A DNA stretch of 64,000 nt from positions 7,551,861-7,615,860 of the forward strand of contig CM060172.1 of NCBI GenBank assembly GCA_030549775.1, read 5' to 3'. Source of the DNA: Tamarix chinensis (taxonomy: Eukaryota; Streptophyta; Magnoliopsida; Caryophyllales; Tamaricaceae). The translations under genes and the position numbers were made by a program. Position 1 is the first letter of the stretch. Each line of letters begins with the position of its first letter. This document shows positions 43,646 through 55,890 of the stretch, piece by piece. The notes beneath the pieces were generated by a model, which was given only the letters and a program-made list of their open reading frames with translations, did no database searches and was not told where the DNA came from.

Positions 43646-45685
43646 ATGGGTGCCACTTTTGTTATTGTGAACGGAGTTGATCTTGGAAGGAGACCTACCC
43701 AGAACTTTCTCTTCTCGTACAAGATCAACAATGGGCGTCGAATTCGATCTTCATTTCTAAGAATCTCTGCTGCTTTACATAAAGATGTGTGGACCAGAAT
43801 GCCAGAAGGAGGAGCGTCATTTTCTTCAATGACTTCATTTTCCTCTCCAGTCATTAAACAAACAGTTCGACCTTATATGCGAAAGCAACAAGACAAAGCT
43901 GCCTTTCTCGACCACAGCGTCAACATGGAAGATTTACTGAAGTCTATTGCAGAGACAACGAATGAACAAGAACTATATTCTCTTATTTCTCCGTATAAAG
44001 GCAGACAATTATCTATTCGCTTCATGGTATCTCTCCTTTCTCGTGAATCTGACTGGCAAAGGTCTCTTGCCTTGCTGGACTGGATAAATGACATTGCTTT
44101 ATACAAACCTTCAGTGTTTGCTTATAACGTTGTCATCCGTAATGTGCTTCGCGCAAAGCAGTGGGTAATAGCAGAGGGCCTGTTCCATGAAATGCGCCAA
44201 AGGGCCTTGGCCCCTGATAGATACACATACTCGATGCTTATCACACATTACGGGAAAGAGGGTAAATTCGATTCAGCACTGTCATGGTTACAGAAAATGG
44301 AGCAAGATCACGTGTCTGGGGACCTTGTATTGTACAGTAATCTGATAGAGCTTTCACGCAAGTTAAGTGATTACTCTAAGGCAATTTCAATATTCTCGAG
44401 ATTGAAGAGGTCAGGTATTAAGCCTGATCTTGTGGCTTACAACACCATGATAAATGTGTTTGGAAAAGCAAAGCTTCTTCGAGAGGCTCATCTCTTGCTG
44501 AAGGAGATGAGGGCAAATTGTGTGATTCCTGATACTGTTAGCTATTCCACGCTTTTAAATATCTATGTGGAGAATCTGAAATTTGTTGAAGCCTTATCTG
44601 TGTTTTCTGAGATGAACCGGGTTAAGTGCAGCCTTGATCTTACTACGTGTAACATCATGATGGATGTTTATGGGCAGCTTGATATGGCCAATGAAGCTGA
44701 TAGGCTTTTTTGGAGCATGAGAAAGATGGGGATTGCTCCAAACGTGGTCAGTTATAACACCCTTTTGAGGGTGTATGGAGATGCTGAGCTTTTTGGAGAA
44801 GCTATTCATTTGTTCAGGCTGATGCAAAGGAAGGGTATTGATCAGAATGTTGTTACCTACAACACAATGATTAAGATTTATGGGAAGACTCTAGAGCATG
44901 AAAAGGCAGGTAATTTGTTGCAAGAGATGCAGAAAAGAGGGATTCAGCCTAACGCCATAACGTATTCAACCATAATATCTATATGGGGAAAAGCTGGGAA
45001 ATTAGACCGTGCGGCAATATTATTTCAGAAGCTTCGAAGTTCTGGGATTGAGATTGATCAAGTTCTCTACCAGACTATGATAGTCGCTTATGAGAGAGCA
45101 GGTCTGGTTGCACATTCTAAGCGCTTGCTCCATGAGCTTAGGCACCCAGAAAATATACCGAAGGAAACTGCCATTACCATTCTAGCTAGAGCTGGTCGCA
45201 CAGAGGAGGCCACATGGGTTTTCCGAAAGGCATATGAAGCTGGGGAGGTAAAGAATATTGCTGTTTATGAATGCATGATTGATCTGTATTCGAGGAACAG
45301 AAAGTACATGAATGTTGCTGAGGTATATGAAAAGATGCGAAGAGCTGGATACTTTCCTAATTCAAAAGCAATTGCCCTTGTCCTCAATGCTTATGGCAAG
45401 CTACGTGAGTTTGAAAAGGCTGATGCTATGTACTGTGAGATGCAGGAGGAAGGTTGTGTTTTTACAGATGAAGTTCACTTCCAAATGTTGAGCCTTTATG
45501 GTGCAAGAGCTGATTTTGACAGCGTTGAGTCTCTTTTTGAGAGTTTAGAGTCTGATGCCAACATAAACAAGAAAGAGCTGCATCTTGTTGTTTCGAACAT
45601 ATATGAGAGGGCTAACCGACTGAATGATGCTGCGCGAATTATGAACAGAATGAGTGAGAAAGGGATTTTGAAGTTTAGGAGTTAA
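43646..45685 (+). CDS. P-class pentatricopeptide repeat (PPR) protein, probably plastid-targeted
   Basis: An intron-less frame of 679 aa from the ATG at 43,646; the frame stays open to an ATG at 43,475 (736 aa). I prefer the inner start because the upstream 57 residues are hydrophobic and Cys-rich and unlike a transit peptide. The stretch after the inner Met (DLGRRPTQNFLFSYKINNGR, IRSSFLRISAAL) is basic and poor in acids, fitting chloroplast import. From about residue 156, some 13-14 tandem 35-aa P-type repeats run to the C-terminus (VFAYNVVIRNVLRAKQWVIA, VVSYNTLLRVYGDAELFGEA, AITYSTIISIWGKAGKLDRA). No E, DYW or SMR domain follows. From memory the whole protein, including length, resembles Arabidopsis At5g39980. 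P-class PPRs bind organelle RNA sequence-specifically and act in splicing, stability or translation; the RNA target is unknown here. This is the only clearly intact host gene in the window. Confidence 0.93.
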   Translation: MGATFVIVNGVDLGRRPTQNFLFSYKINNGRRIRSSFLRISAALHKDVWTRMPEGGASFSSMTSFSSPVIKQTVRPYMRKQQDKAAFLDHSVNMEDLLKSIAETTNEQELYSLISPYKGRQLSIRFMVSLLSRESDWQRSLALLDWINDIALYKPSVFAYNVVIRNVLRAKQWVIAEGLFHEMRQRALAPDRYTYSMLITHYGKEGKFDSALSWLQKMEQDHVSGDLVLYSNLIELSRKLSDYSKAISIFSRLKRSGIKPDLVAYNTMINVFGKAKLLREAHLLLKEMRANCVIPDTVSYSTLLNIYVENLKFVEALSVFSEMNRVKCSLDLTTCNIMMDVYGQLDMANEADRLFWSMRKMGIAPNVVSYNTLLRVYGDAELFGEAIHLFRLMQRKGIDQNVVTYNTMIKIYGKTLEHEKAGNLLQEMQKRGIQPNAITYSTIISIWGKAGKLDRAAILFQKLRSSGIEIDQVLYQTMIVAYERAGLVAHSKRLLHELRHPENIPKETAITILARAGRTEEATWVFRKAYEAGEVKNIAVYECMIDLYSRNRKYMNVAEVYEKMRRAGYFPNSKAIALVLNAYGKLREFEKADAMYCEMQEEGCVFTDEVHFQMLSLYGARADFDSVESLFESLESDANINKKELHLVVSNIYERANRLNDAARIMNRMSEKGILKFRS

Positions 45686-47447
45686 CCGGAGCCGTTGGGA
45701 TTTCAGGAGTCTTGGGGAAAATTAGGCCCACAAATTTGTATATTGTTCGTCAACAGGTAATAGCACAGGTTTTCTCTGCGTTATTGTTTATTCCATGTCG
45801 ATTTGTTGTTGAATAACTTATATTATGCTGCTTTTGCCGTGTAATGTAAGAACGCTTTTGTATATATGGAGAAGCGAAAATCTTGCATCAAACATGGTAA
45901 GAATACAACTGATCTCAGACGAGAGGCGAAGAAAGGTATGATATGGAGTTGACATTTTGCCCTAAACATGTGTGTTTGGTTGAATCTCTAGACTCTTGAC
46001 AATGTAGTTGAAGGTTTGTGAATGTGGGTTCAATTCAAAAGGTGAAAATTTCTAACTTATTTGTAATATTCTATATTTATAAACATATTTTATTTAAACA
46101 ATTTCTAAAGGAAAATAAACGTATATGAATTAAGAAATGTGGCAATCCAATCAACTACTTAACTTGGTTCTTATTTTTCCTAGTTCTAAGGAATCACTTA
46201 CTAATGTTTTAGAACCAATGTATTGGTAGACCAAAATCAGTTAGTTGATTTTGTCGAAATTACAGCTTATTATGTATTTTTGTTTTAAAACTTAATCCAA
46301 TGATTATTACATTTTATTAATTTGATATTTATGGATCAAACATTAATTTAAGAGGTTGTAAAATTATTTTTATAATTTATAGGATACTAATCCAATTAAT
46401 ATTAACTAAAATGCTTTTAAGAAAAATCATACCATCTCCTTTCTGATGCCATCTATTTTCTTTTATCCTCTAATGTGAATCAATAGTTGATTGCAAAAAA
46501 GCTGATGTCCTTTTTCAGCACATGATTATTCCCCTTTAACCTTGAAGTATACACACAATGTCCTTTCCTTCAACCTTTTTCACTCTAGTGAAAGCAAGTA
46601 ATCCTCACTTCCTTCTCTCTTTCTCTCTCTCTTTGTGTGTGTGTGGGTGGGGGGGGGTGGGGGTGTGTGTTTGTTTCCCTCTTTCGCTCCCCTTTCTTAT
46701 AGTCAACTAACCTAGTTAAATGAATTAGATTTTTTGATTCATTAGCCTTCTACTTCCCTCTTGTCCCCACTCTCTCATTTCCTAAGTTTCTAAGTGTGAG
46801 CATTTTATCATTTCCTTCTTCCTTGCTTTCCTTTCTTTTCTCTTTTATGTCTGATCCTAGCTAAATTGGGTTCCTTAACAAAACTAATCGACTGGTTGGA
46901 AGAAACTGATTGATCAATGGATAAACAATCGAATGATATACCCAAACCCATTGATTGGTTTGTTGAGTTGGTCATGTTTTTGAATTTAAATTTTTTGGAA
47001 AAATTCCTTACACACTAAAATGGAACTTTACCAACTCATACTAATTCTTCATAAGAGATTCCTAACCATTTTCATGATGCGTTTAACCCAAAATATTTCC
47101 TTGATTTGTTTTGGAGGTCTACGGATACATACGAGGGAGAGAGGTGACCTCACACATTGTCTTCTTCCTCCTCTCTCCTCTACCCAATTATGAGATCCAC
47201 TCCTTTGACCTCCGGCATGCTTTTGAGCAACTGGAAGATTTATTCCATGTTGACGACCCATTTCTTCATTTATGTATGATAATTTTGGCCTATTTGTCCT
47301 AAGTTCCCTAGAGTCACCAATTGATCTTAGGAGACTAGGTCAATAAATCCTAGACAAAACCATCCGTTCTGATAGAATACAAATGGTAAATAATAGGGTT
47401 TTGAGTTACCTTTTGAACCCTCTGTATTTCTCTTTCATTGGTTGGCT
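45686..47447. other. PPR 3' region and intergenic DNA
   Basis: The PPR transcript probably ends between 45,800 and 45,960; a CAACAG|GTAATAG at about 45,760 could be a donor of a 3'-UTR intron. Beyond it is AT-rich DNA with a CT/GT/G-rich microsatellite at about 46,590-46,675. At 46,870-46,990 there are copies of the CGATTGGTTT-type motif seen again further right. No gene is supported. Confidence 0.45.
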
Positions 47448-47455
47448 CTAAATAG

Positions 47456-48182
47456 TAGGGTTGTTCACGGTTCAAATATCCGATATTTCGGATATTTGAT
47501 TGTCAGATATTTGAAATTTCGGATATCTAAAAATGATATTTGATATTTGATTTGAAACTTCGGATATCCGGAAGATCAGATATTTGAATTTTCGGATCGG
47601 ATATCATCGGATATCAAATATAACCGATATTAGCCGAATATAATTTCAAATATAAAAAAATTACCAAATGACAAATATATTTCATATTATCCGATTTGTT
47701 GAGCGAATGTTGAACAAATATCCGATTCGCTTAGCAAATATCCGACTTACTCAACAAATATCCAATGTTAAAACTAAAATAAGAAAGGAGTGGATGGAAT
47801 CTATCGGTATGCAAAGTATTTTTATTTTTATTTTTATAAATATCTAAAAAGGGATTGTATTAAAAATATAATTTCAATTAAATTAAATTTTTCCTCAAAT
47901 AATAAATAAAGTAAGTAAAAATTATACATAGACACATATAAATTTATTTATATACAATTATATATAAAATAAAAAATTATAAAAAAATGTATAAATATTT
48001 TTCTTCGGATCGGATATTATTTGTATTTGTCGGATCGGATATTTGGTTTGTTTGACTTTTCGTTGACCGGATCGGATATTTGATTTGAAAAAAAAAATCG
48101 GATCGGTTATTTGTTTTTTCGGATCGGATCGCTTCGGATATCGGATCAAATAAGCAAATATCGGATAACATGAACAACCCTA
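47456..48182. mobile_element. Non-autonomous hAT-like element, 727 bp
   Basis: Flanked by a perfect 8-bp target duplication CTAAATAG (47,448-47,455 and 48,183-48,190). Termini are TAGGGTTGTTCACGG at the left and, reversed, TAGGGTTGTTCATGT at the right. The interior is dominated by many copies of ATATCCGA, CGGATATTTG and GGATCGGATAT, dense near both ends, around an AT-rich centre. There is no transposase; the minus-strand open frames over its right half are translations of the repeats. The ends differ from hAT-1 (CATAGT), so it needs a different hAT transposase. Confidence 0.88.
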
Positions 48183-48190
48183 CTAAATAG

Positions 48191-50379
48191 CCCTAATCAA
48201 CCTTACAATACACCTCTTTAAGCCACTGAACTCCCTACGTTTTACATTCTCCTATCTTCTTTCCACACTTCGAACACTTGTGAATTTGTTTTGCATGCTC
48301 TTTTGATCCTATCTCTAGCTCTATCTAGTTTCAGTTATTAAGCAAGATAGAGTTATATTTTGGGAAAAGATTGAGCACTCCACTTGAGTTTTTCTTTATT
48401 TTTATCTCAGTTGTATGTCCTTATTCCCTTCTATTTTCTTTTTCAATATTTGATAAGGTTTTTGCATAACATCTGAGTTAAGATTTTGGCTTTTAAAATT
48501 TTAAGAGTTGAAGTTTTTATAGATTTGGAAATCTATTTTCAAGGGATTTAGCCTACTTCAACTAAGTAATTCTTACTCTTAAAATGTTAGCATGCATTTA
48601 TGCATGAAAAGGGATATCCTAGTTGGTTGACACATGTTGGTAAAAACAAATACATTTGTATGCATGAATTGCCTACATAAATGGCATATATTGATTAATA
48701 AGCATGAAAAAGGATAGAGTAGGCTATGATGATGTTATGGTAAGAAATGCATGATAACCTAGTTAGAAACATGTTGGCTGATGATGATATATGTCCTAAT
48801 GTGGTTAGAAATGATTTTTATGCAAACATCTACATGAAATTGTGAATTGGTGTTGTTGTAGGGACAAATTGATCAATAGGTTAGGTTAAAATGATCAAAT
48901 GGTTCCTAAAATAGTTTAATGTTTGACCTAGCCCACTAACTTATACACCCATAGAGACCTTGGTCTTACTCTCTACATAAACATATTGATTGGTTTGGCA
49001 AAACCGACTAGCCTATGAATAGTCGATTATTTTGCCTAAATTGATCAAATGGTTTAAAGAAAGAATGGTTTTGTTGTGTTAAGGTTGTGTTAAAATGATC
49101 GATTAGTTGACTCAAACCGATTGAATAGGCTAGATTGATTGATTAGTTTGACTAATTTGCTTGAATTGCTTCTTTTAAGTTTGGCTATGCTTTGAGATTA
49201 TGATTACTATTATATCATAGCTATTTATGGGAGAAAATACATATTTTAACATGGATTATTGTCTTCATTAAGGGATTAAAATGGATCATATCTTATGGCA
49301 TACATTATGAGTAATGTTAAGGCTGTAGGTGTGCTTCACTTATGATAAGTGAAAATATGGTGATAAGAGTAATGAGAATTAGTAAGGATATGACTTGAAC
49401 CCTATGGTGGACATAATTAAATTGGCCAAGGGCAATTGGATAACCCACATATTTAGGAAAAATGGAAATAAAAGGATTAATATGATTTAATATGGGAATT
49501 TACCTTGGTTGCTTGTATAGGCCTTGTATGATCACCCATCCTTATAAATAAAATACTAATCACTTAAAGAGAAAGAAATTCAAGTTGAGTATGGATTTGG
49601 GTTACTCGATCCTTGAATAGCTACCGAAGGTTAGAGTTCCTTCGGGTATTTTTGGTGCCTTTGAGCTTTACCTTTGGACAGAATCTTGAGACGTCCTAGT
49701 GCCTTACCTACTCTAGACACTAGTGATGTACTAGGTTTTATTGATACCAAAGTGTCTGGTTACCTAGGTAGTTAGCTTCGGCATGGACTTATGTCTATAT
49801 TGGTTGGCTTTGGCCCGTAATTATGTCCATTGTGGTGATTAGCTTTGGCTTGGACTTATGTTTAATTGGTTATTGTCTTTAGTCTGGACTTTATGTCCCT
49901 TTTTAGTTAAGCTTTCATGGTATGTATGTATAGTTCATCACTCGATGATAATAAAACATGGTTGGTAATTACTATTTGATAATTATGAATGATAATGAAA
50001 TGAATGGTTGATAATTGGCTATGAAATATAAGTAATAATATGGTTAACCAAATGGTAAAAGTTGTCTTATACACTTGATTAACCGTTTATAGCATGGAAC
50101 ATTGATTACAGTGATTGGACTATACCTTACATGGATAAATGGATGGCCTATCTTAATGGAAATGGATAAATGGATTTGACCCTAGGGGTTATTGGATTAT
50201 TCTCTACTATTGCTCATGTAAGTGGTTATGTGAAAGTGTTATGGACTCCTAAGCATGATGTTTATACTAGGATGATGTTGAATGTGATGGCATATGTTAT
50301 GCACTCTTATTTATGTGCATAAAGTCCTACCATAATGCATCTCATACAGTATGATCATGAATTATAATTAGCATTATTG
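48191..50379. other. Repetitive DNA, no gene recognised
   Basis: No open frame of interest. 48,860-49,160 has several GATTGATTGGTTTG and AATTGATCAAATGG variants. 49,740-49,920 has repeats of GGCTTNGGCNTGGACTTATGT type. The stretch may be the 5' part of the LTR-like element that ends at 50,872. Confidence 0.4.
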
Positions 50380-50872
50380 TGTACATTGAGGGAGCAAGTT
50401 GGCTTACTAGTATATAGTGTACTAATATGTCTGTTTGCTTTGTCACTTGCTTATTCCCACGAGCAGAGGACCATGTAAAAGTTTTTGGGGATGGCCACTA
50501 AAGGGCCTAGTTAGGTTGAGGCTTTTGAGTGAGGACATCTGGAAGGTTTTGATGGGGTCTATGGAGGACCATGGTATTTGTTTTGGGTATCATGTGCTAA
50601 CCCATGTTTTGTAATGTATTCTATAACGATTTTATCAGAACCTATTAAGGTCACTTGTTATAAAAATTCTTGAATTGTTTTAATTAAATTGTTATTTACA
50701 CACTCTATTGTTTTCATATTTTGTTGGTTTAACCTTGTATTTGATATGGGGTAGGTGATGGATGTCTAACCTAACCCATGTAAGATAGTAACACCCTGCT
50801 TTTCTAATTCTTTTCTACTTCTACAACATGTTTCAACCAAATTTTTTGATATTAAAAAATAGGGGTGTTACA
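50380..50872 (+). mobile_element. 3' end of a distantly related LTR (LTR D)
   Basis: Shares CTTATTCCCACGAGCAGAGGACC with LTR C (CTCATTCCCACGAGCAGAAGACC at 56,127) at a similar distance from the end. It terminates AGGGGTGTTACA like LTR C. The 5' boundary and target duplication were not found, so extent is uncertain. Confidence 0.45.
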
Positions 50873-51955
50873 ACATGAGCTATGATTGAGAACAAAGAAG
50901 TCATAACACATTGCTTCAAATCAGGTCTTAATTGCTCATTTGATAAAGCAATTAAGTTTCAAAGCATAAGAGAAGACTATATTACAACAACTAAGAATCA
51001 AGATCTTAAGGTGTTAATTTGATGTCTTAGGCTCTTATAAAAGTAAGATGAGAAAAAAAAATTGATTTTAATCTCTATGGATGTTTTAAAATCTTTCTTA
51101 AAACTAATTAGATATAAAATAATTTTTTGTTTTAATCCCAAACTCTTTAATTTTTTTTCGAATATATTAGCTCTAGTTGGAATAAGTTGACTAGTCTCAA
51201 AATCAATTGATTGGTTTGGTTAAAAGCAAAGGTGTTACACATGCAAAAACTCAAACTGATTGTCTAGTTTAGTAAAATAATCATCAAGTTTCAAAGCTGA
51301 TTAAGTGGCTTAGAAATAAACCAGTTGGTTTGATTAACTATTTTATAAGTTTTGCTCCTGCACAAACCCATTTGTTCTCTATTCAAATTTATAGACCTGT
51401 AGAAAAAATAGATCAACCGGTTTAAATAACCAGTATATGTGTTTGTATCCTAGAGAAACTTATTTGGTCTTTGTTTGAACACATCGAATAGTTGATAAAA
51501 ACCAATTGGCTGCCTCAAAAAATGACCGACTCGTTTCACTTGCTAGTCCATGGAGTTCACTCGTATGGAAACCCATTTTGTCTATATGTAAACACTTTGA
51601 TTGGCTTCACCAAAATTGATTAGCTGGTTTACAAACCAATTGACTTATTTGACCAACTAGACTAACGATCGACAAGAAGTAGAAAATGGTTTTTTACCTA
51701 GGGAGTAAACTAATCAATTGGTTTAGGTAAACTAATCAACTATTTTAAGTAAATTGATTGAATAGTCTCAAGGACAAATTGACTTGCTCCTTAACCATTA
51801 TATCATTCATATATTTTCGTAGGACTAACTACGTACAACACAAAGCCGATTGATTAATTTGTGTAATGCTAACATTTTTATTTTAGATCTGAGCATATTC
51901 ATTCGACTTGTTTGAAAAACTAATCGACTATTTAGGGTAACTTAATGACTAGTTT
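50873..51955. repeat. Degenerate array of CAATTGATTGGTTT-type motifs
   Basis: From about 51,160 to 51,955, and again right of the LTR at 56,596-56,645, short motifs such as CAATTGATTGGTTT, CTAATCAATTGGTTTA and AACCAATTGGC recur every 30-80 bases in both orientations. No coding potential. The LTR at 51,956 was inserted into this array. Nature unknown; it may be subterminal or satellite-like DNA of a large decayed transposon. Confidence 0.5.
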
Positions 51956-52807
51956 TGAAATACCCCAAAAATTATAATTTAGAAATTATGGTAAAATAAT
52001 GATTTATTAGGGAAATTAAGAAAGTAAATCACTTTATTAAATAAAGAGAAAATTAATTGAGGAAAGTAAAGGGAAAATAATAAATAGATTATTTAAAAAT
52101 TTTTGGATGTTTTACTAATTAAAATGGAAGTTAAGGAAAATTTATCCAAAATAGCCCAATTAATCTAAAAATAAATTTAATTATTATACTTAAAATAATA
52201 ATTATTAAAATTAAATATCTAACTTAAATATATAAATAAATAAAGACCAAATACCCCTACCCAACCATTTTATCTTTTTATTTTTGCTTTTCCCTTTTCC
52301 TTTCCTCCTTTCTTTTCCTTTTTCGTTTTTCTCCTCTCCTTAATTTCCCTTTTCTCTCCAATTGGGCCAGCCGCGGCCCAAACTTCCCCTAGCCTATCTC
52401 GCGCAGCCCAGGCACATCGTCCACTGTCCCTCGCCCGTTTTGCCCAGTCGGACTGCCTTTTTCCTTCCTTTCTTTCTTGCCTTGGACCGCCCGATCCACC
52501 CCACCCTGTCTTCTTCTTACTCACGCGGACTACAACCCCCGACCTACAGTCCTACACCTGCCGATGGCCGCCTTCTCCGACCGGTTGTCCTCCCCTGACA
52601 CCCCCGTCGTTTTCCTTTCCATTTTCGACCCAGCCTACCTGTCCTCCCTCATCACGGTTACCACCATCCTTTCCTTTTCCCCACCCCGAGCCAAACGAGC
52701 CCTGCAATTTGCAAGCCATGCGCCGCCTGCCACCACTGGCTGGCGACCTGCCTGACCTGCCCACAAGTGTCCTCTTCTCCCTTTGTCGTTTCCCCCCTCA
52801 ATTGGCC

Positions 52808-52815
52808 TATAAATA
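52808..52815 (+). promoter_or_regulatory. TATA box of LTR C
   Basis: TATAAATA in GGCCTATAAATACACCC, conserved with LTR B. Position about 850 bases into the LTR fits the end of U3. Confidence 0.65.
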
Positions 52816-53389
52816 CACCCTCGGGCAGCCATAGCCGAGCTCCCTTTTTTTGCAAGCCCAGGAACTTTGCTTCTCGCCGCCGCCCAAACAGATTCATATT
52901 CCGTAGCCACCGACGACTGCTCCAACAAACGCCACCCACCGAGACCATCCTTACACTTCCCTCTATGAAACCAAGCCACCATCACTCTTTGTCTCACCCT
53001 GCACGTGCCGCCCCGGCCGTGCAAAGTCGCCAACCCGAGCAGCCACTCCAGCTCCTCGCCGCCCCTCGCGCAGCCTTCTGCCGCCACCATCGCCTCAACC
53101 AACACCTCCTCCACCCTCCAAAACACCCCGGGAACCTTCCCCGACCTTCCCCTACCTTCATCTCCCCCTGCCTCCCTCTCCTTCTACTTCCTCCATCTTC
53201 CACCACCTTCCACCACCTTCGGCCGCCGCAAAAACCGACATGCGCCTTCATTCCTTTATTCCTTTAGCCTACATAACCATCTTCTACCTTTATTCCTCCT
53301 CAACCGCCGCCGGTTCCACCACTAACCTTAGGTGGTTCTCCAACTTCCCCAGCCCCTAAACTATTTTTTATAAGTGTTAATAATTTTAT

Positions 53390-54260
53390 TTAATATTACT
53401 AGTATTATCCTTAATATTACTACTATTATTATTCTTATTATTATTAGTGTTGTATTATCATGGTTACTATTATTATTACCATTACTAATAGTATTATTAT
53501 GTATCCCCCTTATTTCCTAACCTAATTTCAGAAAATACTTATAACTAGGGTAAACTATTTAAAAGGCTACAACTTTAACATTAAAATGGTTATCATTATT
53601 ACTACTAATACTACTATCATTATTATTATTATTCACAACTTTAGTATTAATATATTTATCTCTATTATTATTATTATTATTAATTTTATCTAAACTGAAG
53701 TTAGAGTATTATCGTTTTTTCATTTAAGAGGAAGAATACTTAAGCCTTAGTAAATTACTATTTAATATTAGAATATCATTAATATATTATTCCTAATTCC
53801 TTTAGCACTAATATTGTTACTATGGTATCATTATTAATTATTACTATTATTATTGTTATTATTTTATTACTATTATTGTGACAAAAATATTTGAACCCTT
53901 ATATTATCATTATTCAAAATATAATTTTTATCATTATTATCTTTAGGAATATTTATACTTTGTTGGTATTGCAATTATTATACTATTATTAGACTTAGCC
54001 TTAAAAATGCTAGGGTTTCTATCATTATAAGCATTAACATTACTATTATTATTATTGTCACTATTTTTCTATAACTAGTATTAGTGCTATTATTAGAAGA
54101 ATAAAGCTATTAAGTTTAATAATGTAAGTATAGTAATAAATATTAACATAAATATATTTTGACTAGTAATATCTAGTAAGCTAACCTGAAGATAAAAACT
54201 CTAGTTTTCACGTATAATACTCCCTTTAATAATAATAATAATAATAATAATAATCCTAAC
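53390..54260. repeat. Degenerate (TTA)n triplet block in LTR C
   Basis: Long stretch dominated by ATT/TTA/ACT triplets, ending in a pure TAA tract near 54,225-54,254. It corresponds to the purer TAA/GAT block of LTR B. Confidence 0.88.
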
Positions 54261-55539
54261 CTTAGACTAAAATATGGAGTGATTGTACTTTTGAGGGAAA
54301 CTAATACTTAGTATTTTCCCTTTTATAGGTGAATCTAACCAAAACCTAAGGAGTTGTAGGAGCGTGCTCCAAGCCCAGCGTCGCTTTAGGTAAGGATGTA
54401 GCTAAGGCCCATGTGTGTTATGTGACTTGTATGCCTTGGATGCTTTATATTTCATGTTATATTATGTATCATATGATTTTCCTTAACTTGTCTTATATGT
54501 AGCGCATCTTGGAGTTGAGGTATGTTTTGTATGTGCTCTTATCGCATGAGTATGATATGTATATATGGTGATTGTGGTGTGATATGATATGGCCCTCTAA
54601 GACATGCATGATAGGACAAATGATATTATGATATGGGAAATGAAAGGACAAAAAGAAACAAATGGGAAGTGAGATGCTAAGGGGGTATGAGGTTGACCAA
54701 AATGAACGAGAGATGGGAACCATGCATGGAAATTCTAGGGTTTGCATGGGGACTTAGAGAGTTTGCATGGGATGGATAAAACTTGCATGGGGGTGATCTT
54801 TACGTGAGGAAAGTTGATTTAGGGTGTAAACAAGCTAATGGGAGAGTTGTGGAGTGATTGGAGACTTGGGATAAAAATAGTACGTAGGTTGGTGTAAGGA
54901 TGTATAAGGGACCCGATTAGGGTTTTGGGAGAAAGTAGTAATCTGGAAAGTGCGGAGGTAAAAATGATTAAGGGAGAGTGGAGTACGGGTTAAGAGTGAG
55001 AATTTACTATATAAGGGGTGAGTATGGGTTCCATGGGAGAGAATAAATTTTGGGTGAAAGGAGAGAGGTTACTTGTGGGAGAAGAAAGGTAATAGGGTTT
55101 GAAGTGGCCAACTAGGGTTTTTCCAGTCACATGCGAAGTCGAGAGGTAAAGTAATATGTTTGGGGATTATATCTAATTAAGGTGAGATGTGGGGAGATGA
55201 ATGGAGCAATGGTGGTGTAAGTGAGAGGAAGTTAGGCCACATAGGTCTAATTAGGGTTTTCAAGGGAAAACCCTCGAGGGTGATGGTAGGTAGAGTTGAT
55301 GTCATGAGGTGTTGGGCCCTAACCCGCACCCTTAGGAGTTGGGTTTTCATTAAAGGATAAGTGTAAAGGGAAATGGATGTCGGGGTGTGAGTTAGTGGGC
55401 GCTGAGTCTCAAGATATGGGATGGGCCCTCTTTGGGGAATAATTATAGCTGGAGTTAGTCATGCATGTCTAGTGTGGAATCTGTTGAATAAGATACGATA
55501 AAATACTAATCATGTCAAGTGGAAGAGTATTGAGTCGGG

Positions 55540-55890
55540 TTCAGCCAATCCACCGGTTAGGAATAGTGGTTAGGGTTTTTACCCTATAAGTGACTGATCC
55601 ACCAGCGAATAATAGTGGTGTGGACATCGTCCCGCAAGTGACCGGCCCACCGGCAATAATAGTGGGGGATCCCGAGCTTAGTAAACCAAACCCTAATTTG
55701 TTAATACACGTAAAAGATACTAACTACTTATATTAGAACACCATGAGAGTCGGGGCTAGACCGATTCACAGGCATAAAATAGTGGTTAGGTGCGTTCTTC
55801 CCTATAAGTGACTGATCCACCGGCTATAATAGTGGTTAGGTGTGTTCTTCCCTATAAGTGACCGATCCACCGGCTATAATAGTGGGGTTC
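55540..55890 (+). repeat. Tandem repeat, unit about 50 bp, in LTR C
   Basis: Six units with the core CCACCGGCTATAATAGTGG followed by TTAGGTGTGTTCTTCCCTAT and AAGTGACYGAT. Cores lie near 55,550, 55,600, 55,650, 55,766, 55,817 and 55,867. An AT-rich spacer interrupts after the third. Confidence 0.85.

Noticed and set aside
46590..46675. G-rich microsatellite as a G-quadruplex regulatory site
   Set aside because: It is a CT/GT/G simple repeat without nearby gene start; no support beyond composition.
47958..48177. Two overlapping minus-strand open frames rich in RSDPI motifs
   Set aside because: Translations of the GGATCGGAT repeats inside the small hAT element.
52362..53325. Plus- and minus-strand open frames of up to 166 aa
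   Set aside because: GC-rich leader of LTR C; frames overlap on both strands and match no protein family.
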